In this document: one piece after another, positions 58,185 through 64,000 of the stretch | Layout of the letters: the number at the start of each line of letters is the position of its first letter | How positions within the stretch are numbered: position 1 is the first letter of the stretch | From: Acanthamoeba sp. SK_2022b | Taxonomy: Eukaryota > Discosea > Longamoebia > Acanthamoebidae | Direction of reading: 5' to 3' | NCBI GenBank assembly: GCA_027943245.1 | Contig: JANDJZ010000050.1 | Coordinates: 62,001 to 126,000, forward strand | Length of the DNA stretch: 64,000 bases | Notes under the pieces: generated by a model | Seen by the model: the letters and a program-made list of their open reading frames with translations, nothing else | Told to the model about the DNA's origin: nothing | Database searches by the model: none | Position numbers and translations under genes: made by a program

Positions 58185-59131
58185 ATGGACTCGTCTGTCC
58201 AAACTAGATTTCTCTCCCTTTTGCTTTGCGTCTTGTTTGTTGTTGCAACGTCATCGGCTGTTTCGTTGGTGCCACCCGAAGTGGGCGTGCCCAAAGACAA
58301 TGTGCTCGCTCACATACTCTTCGCCAATGGGCTCTTCATATACTCCTGTCCCGTGGTTTGCCTCCCTGCCTTCAGACTGTTTTTTTTTTTTTTTTTAGTT
58401 CCGCACAAAACGATCGTTCTCTTTGTCGCTTCCTTTCTCACGTTGTGGCGGCTCTGTGCAGGTGGGCGGCACGTGGGCGTTGTCGGACGCATATGCAGAC
58501 CTGTACTACAGCCAAGGCTCGTTCAACGCGGGGGAGGACCGTATCGGGTCCTACGATCGTCTCCCCCGGGCCGACTCTCGCGGCGGCATCGACCGGTGGT
58601 ACGCGCCGTCCTACTACTCTTCCTTTCTCGAGGACTGCTCACGCGTTTCGATGCCGCTGTGCTCCAGGACGCTGTACGCGCCGCTCACGGAAAGTTCTGT
58701 CGTGGCGGCGACCGTGTCGACCGTCGCACAGGCCAACAACAGCGCCACCTTCGCCCTCTATGCCGCTACACAGAACGCCGGACCTGGGATCTTTGACGAC
58801 GTGCGCTTGTCGCTATCCCGTTCATGCAGCGCAATCTCTTGTTTGTTAACCTTTCTTTCTTGTTTGTGGGCATGTGTTCAGGTGACGTACGTGCAGCGCC
58901 TCTTTGCCAAGGACGGTCTGCCCCCAAGCGACGCCTGCATGGATAGCACAGCGACCCATAGGTACACTCTTCTTTGGATGTAATCGAATGCATTGTGAGG
59001 CTCACATGTTTCCCGGCAGTTCGCCCTACGTCGCCGAGTACTGGTTCTACACGGCCGGCCACATGCCCTACTCCGCCGCTTCGTCCCTCACTCCCGCCAG
59101 GCTGTGGCAACGCCCTTTTCTCTCCTTCTAG
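58185..59131 (+). CDS. Secreted DUF3455 family protein
   Basis: The ATG at 58185 starts MDSSVQTRFLSLLLCVLFVV, a clear signal peptide cleaved probably near ATSSAVS. The next residues VPKDNVLAHILFANGLFIYS fit the N-terminal strand of DUF3455. After an intron with a poly-T tract (about 58379-58397), exon 2 gives VGGTWALSDAYADLYYSQGS (about 58462), IDRWYAPSYYSSF, AQANNSATFALYAATQNAGP, GIFDD. Exon 3 has VTYVQRLFAKDGLPPSDACM (about 58882) and exon 4 SSPYVAEYWFYTAG, the family's closing IQR...GG...C...YxAxYxFY pattern, ending RPFLSF with stop 59129. The family is known mainly from bacteria and fungi and has no settled function. It is probably exported. Confidence 0.8.
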
Positions 59132-59486
59132 CGGGCGATCTCCTCATGAATGCGTGAATGAATGACGGCTCATTCATTCAATGTGAGTCAGTTGTAGGTG
59201 TCGTACCTCTGCTTACCCGCACGAGAGGGGTACAAGAATGTACGGAATGCAGTGGGCGAGTTCGGGTTGGTTTCGTTACATTGCGGGTGGGTTCCACGCT
59301 CCTGGACATGGGGCAACCCGACCCTTTTCTCCCCGCCACCTCGCTCGCGTGCCGACAAGTAGCAGCAACTCCTCATCGCGCAGCAACGTTGGCCCATTCT
59401 CCTTGCCATAAACCTCGCTCGAGACAAGCCACCAGACCAAAACACAACAAGGAACAACAACAACCCCCTCATTCGAGCGAGCCAAC
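59132..59486. other. Gap between DUF3455 gene and gene at 59487
   Basis: 355 bp. It holds the 26-nt perfect hairpin described separately (59155-59180) and the promoter of the next gene. No coding exon is evident. Confidence 0.5.
59155..59180. other. Perfect 11-bp inverted repeat with CGGC loop
   Basis: TGAATGAATGA, loop CGGC, TCATTCATTCA, starting 24 nt after the DUF3455 stop codon. It would form a hairpin in the 3' UTR of that mRNA. Purpose unknown. Confidence 0.8.
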
Positions 59487-60952
59487 ATGAAAGCAGCCGT
59501 GAGGAGCCGTGAGATAGTCCCGATGGCCTCGTGGGTGGTGAGGACGGCCACATGCCCCCCACTGACGATGGTGACCGGCGTACAGGTGCGGGCAAAGCAC
59601 TACATCAGCTACAGGCTGGAGGGCGAGGACGATCCCTACCGCCACCTCCGTAGGAGGAAGAGCCCGCACAAGAAGACGAGGAATTGGCGTAGCGGCGAGG
59701 AGGAGTCGATGATGGCCGAGACCGAGGAAGAGGCCTCGCGCTCGTCTTCTTCCCTTGCCTCCTTCCTCTTCGGCCACCCTGATTCGGGCGAGTCTGGCCC
59801 AAGGCCCGCAGAAGCGGCCGCGGCGGTGGAGCAACGACGAACGGAGGTGGTGACAGGAATGGGAATGGGAATGGGGATGGGAGGTGGTGTAGTGCATCGA
59901 AGCAAGGCCTTCATGCCCTCGAGACGAAGTATCGTAGAGGGGACCACATTCGGGGGAGCGGGAGGCCAGCACAACCTACAGCAGCAGGAGGAGCAACGTG
60001 CCACACCGCGAGACGCCCAGGTGGACGAGCGCCGTTCAAGGAGCGGGCCGATGGCCGATGCTCCGCGCGTCGAGGGCGAGCATGAGCACGAGCACGACCA
60101 TCAGCCAGCCGTGTGGATCCCGCAAGCGGTACGCAGACACGGGCCACAACTGGTCGATTGAGGAGCCTGAGCTTCTGCGTTGCGGTACGGTGTGGGTGTA
60201 GGTCAAAGACACCGGCAAGAAGGTGCTGGAGAGCGTGGGCGGCGCTGCGGCGAGCGTGGGCCATACTGCCAAGCAGGTCTTTGCCCCCCGCTCCGTCGAC
60301 CGATCGCCTCACGTCATGCTGACCTGGGGCGCTCATCCCGCCCTCCCCCTCCAGCTCTGGGACGGTGCGCTGACCTCGGTGGGGGCTCACCGACCCGACC
60401 ACCAACACGAGGGGCTGGTGGAGAAGGCGAAGGACGTGGGCAAGGTAGGCGAAGACCGATCCGCACAGACCGCCGTGTGTCTTTCTCAACTGCGTGTGTG
60501 GTGTTGCAGGGCACCGCACATGTCGTGGACACGGGCTACGAGAGAGCAGTCGAGAAGGCAGCCGACAAGATGCTAGAGGCGCTGGATGCCTCATTGAGGA
60601 GGTTAGCAATGACACTGCTTGGTTGCGTGACGGCGCAAGCTGACCGCCATCATCATACAGGGCCAAGGCGCGAGGTTTCCCTCCTGGGCTCACGGTGACC
60701 ACGATCGCGTCGGCGATGGGCGCGCAGCTGATCATGGCTTACACGACCAAAGAGGAGGATGTGGTCACGCCATCCGGGCGCAAGGACGTCGCTCAGTCCA
60801 AGCGACCGGCGTCCCGCACCACCGCGCAGCGCCGCCAGGAGGCGAAGAAGAGCGCCAGCAGCGGTGATGCGACTGAGGACGCTGCAGCTGGAGCAATCGG
60901 TCGCCGAAAGCGCAACCGAGCGCCCCCCAAGCAGGACGCGCCTGCCTCATGA
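59487..60952 (+). CDS. Uncharacterised protein with helical LEA/senescence-like repeats
   Basis: Not recognised with confidence. ATG 59487 starts MKAAVRSREIVPMASWVVRT. The first exon (to about 60128) has a Met/Gly run (GMGMGMGMGGG near 59860) and a His/Glu stretch (GEHEHEHDHQ), ending WIPQA with donor GTACGC. The second exon (from about 60202) reads VKDTGKKVLESVGGAAASVG, and later EGLVEKAKDVGK (about 60407), GTAHVVDTGYERAVEKAADK (about 60510) and MLEALDASLRR: amphipathic helices that recall LEA or spartin/senescence domains. The last part has GLTVTTIASAMGAQLIMAY (hydrophobic, about 60690-60740) and a basic tail ending PPKQDAPAS, stop 60950. A lipid-droplet or membrane-surface role is possible but unproven. 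Intron edges near 60280-60360 are uncertain. Confidence 0.6.
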
Positions 60953-61030
60953 TCGATCGCTCCTCGCCAATTTGGAGCCAGCCATGTACAGGTTTTTCAT
61001 TTTTCCTCTTGTCTACTACAAAAAAGGTAC

Positions 61031-61115
61031 TGGACGAAGTGGGATTCGAACCCACGCCAGGAGACCCTGACTACGACCTGAACGTAGCGCCTTAGACCAA
61101 CTCGGCCATCCGTCC
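61031..61115 (-). tRNA. trnL-CAG: tRNA-Leu(CAG), copy 3
   Basis: Identical in all 85 positions to the other two copies. On the transcribed strand a T6 terminator follows 9 nt downstream (61020-61026). Its upstream flank shares only the GGGA just before the tRNA with the other copies. It lies 78 bp after the stop of the plus-strand gene at 59487. Confidence 0.97.
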
Positions 61116-61186
61116 TCCCTATAGACGCCGAACTACGCCGAATTACGTGGTATTGTCGGTTTAAAACCAAGGCGAGACGTGGAAAC

Positions 61187-61511
61187 CAAAAAGGTGGGTG
61201 TGGGAGGGCGTCGCTTGGTGGCGAATCACGCGGTGTTAGGGGGTATTGGGGTCCAGGGGGATCCCGACCTTGCGGCCAGGCGATTTGTTGGTGAAGCAGA
61301 GTTTACTCTCTGCGTTGAGGTTGGGGCCAGCCCAACGTCTATGCCGACGTCAGGCCAGCCACCATGCAGACGAGTTCTTGAAGAACACACCGATGTAATT
61401 GCTTGCTCTTGACGAGACAGGTCGATCGGACCTGTTGCTACCAGACTTGCATGAGGAAATCGAAGTAGCGTAGAACTCATCTTTGCAAGCATCACGCCCA
61501 CACACCCACCC
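61187..61511. repeat. Dispersed repeat R, copy 2
   Basis: Second copy of the 0.3 kb repeat at 57684, in the same orientation, 3.5 kb away. It begins about 70 bp beyond tRNA-Leu copy 3. No terminal inverted repeat or target duplication was seen. Confidence 0.88.
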
Positions 61512-61712
61512 TCTGGCTCTCGGCGCCCTGCCGCTTTGGCAGGCTACGCGCTCCCTTGCGCAGACATTATGGGAGTAAATGAAAATAAAAGCAAGAAAGA
61601 AAATAGGCCACGAAGCAAGACAGAAAGAACGGAGAAATTAGGGTGAGTTCATTATTGGAGGGGGTTGTGGTGCACGCGAACGCTGTCGAGAAGGACAGAC
61701 CAGCCCGGGCGT

Positions 61713-63001
61713 ATGGAGCCGCCAGAGGCTGCAGCTGGTGAGGCGAATGTAGGTGCCCGTAGATGGATTCGAGAGGGCCTCTGCGAAGACGGCTGCCTTT
61801 ACCTCCAGGTTGTCCCTCACCCCGTCCTCTCTCGTTCTTTGCTCACCCCCCCCCCCGCTTTTCCTCCTTCATTCTTTGTGGGTCTCCCAGAGCAAGGACC
61901 TGAGCAGTGCAGATGTGGCGGCGATAGTGGATGAGCTGCTCCGGAGCATGGCCAAGTCGTCAACCGGAGCCTCGCCGCTCGGCTCCTCCTCATCCCGCTC
62001 GGGCCTCCGGCTTACCCAGCTCACCATCTCCTACAACGGACGCGTAGGCGACGAGGGCGCGCGGCACATCGCTCGCCTTCTTCGCCTCACCCCCTCTCTC
62101 ACCTACCTCTACGTCGCCTGGGTAATTCCTGAAACTCTCGCCTCTCCTCCAGACACGCCCCATGCATCGCGCTTTGGCTGACCTCCGCGTCGTGTGGCTG
62201 TGGGTGGGCTCAGTGTGGCATTGGGCCGAACGGGGTGAAGGCGCTGACGTCGGCCGCGCGTTCGCTGACGGACCTCTACCTGGGCTTCAACGGGAAGGTG
62301 GGGAACGAGGGCGCTCGGCACCTCGCGGACCTCATTGCCACCAATACCCCGCTCAAGCACATCGGAGCTGGCCAGGTGCCTCCCTCCTCCCACTTTTGTT
62401 CTCCTCTTGCGAGACCAGCCTCGCCCAGACTGAAATAATGTTTATGCAAAATATTATATTAAAATTAAATAGTGGCAATATTAATAATAATATTATCATT
62501 ATTATTATCATTACCACTATTTAAAAAAGTGTGCACTTGCTTGTTCAGTGTAACATAGGCGACGAGGGGCTGATGAGCATAGCGCGAGCGCTCTCCTTCA
62601 ACTCCAACCTTCGCAGCATCTTCTTCAACGACACAGCTGTACACTCCTGCTCCCAACAGCTCAGGCGCCCCTATGTGTTGCCTCACACGCATACATGTAC
62701 GGGTAACGTTAGATCACTACGGACGGGGCTCGGGCGGCAGTGGCGGAGATCATTGCGGGGCCCAATAGCGCGCTGGAGGGTCTGTCGTTTGGCGGCATCA
62801 TGCCCTATCTGGAAGTCGAGAGCCTGTGGGTCGAGCTGCGCAACCGCAAACGAGAGCAGCAACGCAAAGGTAAGGAGGAGCTACTCCCTCTCCTCCTACC
62901 CTCGCGGTGTGTGATTGCTGGAGCTGCATGTCCCAATGACGACCGAGGGTTCCTCCTGACCCGTGCGTTCTGACCCCTGAACAGAGCGGGAAGGCTCGTA
63001 G
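61713..63001 (+). CDS. Leucine-rich repeat protein (RNI/NLRC type)
   Basis: ATG 61713 starts MEPPEAAAGEANVGARRWIR and the exon ends CLYLQ with donor GTTGTC; exon 2 (from about 61891) continues SKDLSSADVAAIVDELLRSM. Repeats of the ribonuclease-inhibitor type follow: LRLTQLTISYNGRVGDEGAR and HIARLL (about 62010), LTDLYLGFNGKVGNEGARHL and ADLIATNTPLKHIGAG (about 62260), CNIGDEGLMSIARALSFNSN then LRSIFFNDTAI (about 62549), and ALEGLSFGGIMPYLEVESLW (about 62771). The pattern GDEGARxIAxxLxxNxxLxxLxL is typical. The end is KREQQRKEREGS, stop 62999-63001. Such proteins are interaction scaffolds; the partner is unknown. The intron at about 62376-62549 includes an AT-rich stretch. Confidence 0.82.
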
Positions 63002-63159
63002 CTAGGGCCGCAGAATGGGTGGCTTTGGGCTATGGCTCCACATGGACGGCGTCAGCCAGAGGTCGCATATGCGATGAAACATACGGCACGGCAAGTAGTA
63101 GGCTGTATCCCCCCCAATCATCTGTGTAGAAAAAGTTTATTTATTCTACTTGACTTCCC

Positions 63160-64000
63160 TTAAGGTTCCTCGTCCTCGTCCTCTATTTCTTCGTGCTCGT
63201 CGTGGGTGGGTTGTCGGGGTGTCCTGACCCTCTTCGTCACGAGGCTGAATCGCACCCGCGCCTGCCGAGGCAACGCCGCGCGCAGGCGCGCCACGCCCTC
63301 GTTCGTGAGCTGCGAGCACTGTCCGCGGCAACACGCATTCAATAGGACGTGCAGTCCAGTTCAGTTGGGTAACAGCGCGCAAAGCGTGTTGAGCCAGAGA
63401 GGGAGCGAAACCAACCTGCGTGACAACCAATGTCTTGATCTGCTGGAGGTGGCCGAGGTGCAGCAGGCCGTCGTCGGTGATGCGCTGCAGTTGCGACAGC
63501 GTGAGAAACTCCATCAGGGGGCAGCCCATGCCCAGGGCTCTCAGCGAGTCATCTGATTCCGGGCCGCCTGATTAGCAGACGCGTGCTTGGCCACTCCAGC
63601 TTGACGTACCGGTGAGCAAGGCGAGCCCAACCATCTGTATATCCTTCACGTCGGGACAGTTGCGTGCCACGGCGACGATCGAAGCATCGGTAAGGCGGGG
63701 ACAGCCGCTCAGAACCAGCTTCCTGTTGTGCCGCAGCGATCGAGGGTCTCAGTCGATTCACCGTCACAAGACAAGGGCACACGTGGGGGTACCGCAAGCC
63801 GGGGCAATTGGAGCCAATGGTGGTGACGACCGGGTCGGTCAGCTTCTTGCACGATGCCACATTGAGTATCTCCAGCCTTGAGCAATTCTGCGCCACGTCC
63901 ATCAAGCTGGAGGCCTGCGCGAGCAACGACCTCGGGCTTGTGAGTCGCGGGCGCTTGCCCAAAGCCTACAAGCGCTGGGAGGGTTACAGGAATAGCACGC
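63160..64000 (-). CDS. F-box/LRR (FBXL/AMN1-like) protein, N-terminal part beyond right edge
   Basis: Cysteine-containing LRRs of the FBXL type read from the right edge leftwards: LMDVAQNCSRLEILNVASCK and KLTDPVVTTIGSNCPGLR (about 63900-63800), KLVLSGCPRLTDASIVAVAR and NCPDVKDIQMVGLALLTD (about 63720-63612), SLRALGMGCPLMEFLTLSQL and QRITDDGLLHLGHLQQ (about 63550-63440), LTNEGVARLRAAL (about 63315). The C-terminus is charged (DEHEEIEDEDEEP), stop 63160-63162. These proteins usually present substrates to SCF ubiquitin ligases, but the F-box, if any, is outside the window. The introns at about 63780-63730 and 63610-63550 are short GT-AG. Confidence 0.83.

Noticed and set aside
59911..60735. 274-codon minus-strand open frame
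   Set aside because: It lies antisense to the gene at 59487, runs through that gene's introns, and has shuffled Arg/Pro/Ser composition with no motif.

Overview
The window is nuclear DNA from a compact, GC-rich, intron-rich protist. The reasons are many short GT-AG introns (mostly about 50-120 nt), gene-to-gene gaps often under 200 bp, eukaryote-only genes (NUP205, DBR1, TEX10/IPI1, FEX, Deg9-type protease, BAR-SH3 protein), CA/GT microsatellites inside introns, and type II tRNA-Leu genes. An RFX-domain transcription factor family together with a frizzled/smoothened-like receptor and bacterial-like accessory genes points to Amoebozoa. Acanthamoeba is my best guess from gene content; this is an inference and no database was searched.

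Layout. (1) 1-11266, minus strand: three tandem full-length paralogues of an RFX winged-helix DNA-binding protein; the first runs off the left edge. (2) 12372-18076: a BAR-SH3 membrane-remodelling protein (minus), adenylate kinase 6/Fap7 (minus), an uncharacterised gene sharing a promoter with AK6 (plus), and an F-box-like gene with an in-frame TAG that doubles as a possible splice acceptor (plus). (3) 18076-34804, minus: a very large Clu-domain protein with a C-terminal fascin-like beta-trefoil region, then the nuclear pore scaffold NUP205. (4) 34987-44870, plus: FEX fluoride exporter, TEX10/IPI1 (Rix1 ribosome-biogenesis complex) and a frizzled-like seven-helix receptor. (5) 45076-53648: Deg9-like serine protease (minus), tRNA-Leu(CAG), lariat debranching enzyme DBR1 (plus), a CBM20 plus endonuclease/exonuclease/phosphatase fusion (plus) and a WrbA-type quinone oxidoreductase (minus). 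(6) 54048-63001, plus: a second tRNA-Leu(CAG), a lipase, an inositol polyphosphate kinase, a secreted DUF3455 protein, an uncharacterised protein, a third tRNA-Leu(CAG) (minus), and an LRR protein. Two near-identical copies of a roughly 0.3 kb repeat lie in this stretch. (7) 63160-64000, minus: the C-terminal part of an F-box/LRR (FBXL/AMN1-like) protein.

The genes do not form one pathway. Most are housekeeping (nuclear pore, ribosome assembly, RNA turnover, nucleotide and inositol phosphate metabolism), arranged as divergent pairs with short shared promoters or convergent pairs with almost touching 3' ends. The less ordinary content is the RFX array, the Clu/beta-trefoil fusion, the CBM20-EEP fusion, the F-box gene with an ambiguous splice/stop codon, and the repeated 0.3 kb element. 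Gene ends were placed by reading exons and splice sites by eye; internal exon boundaries of the large genes are only partly resolved.
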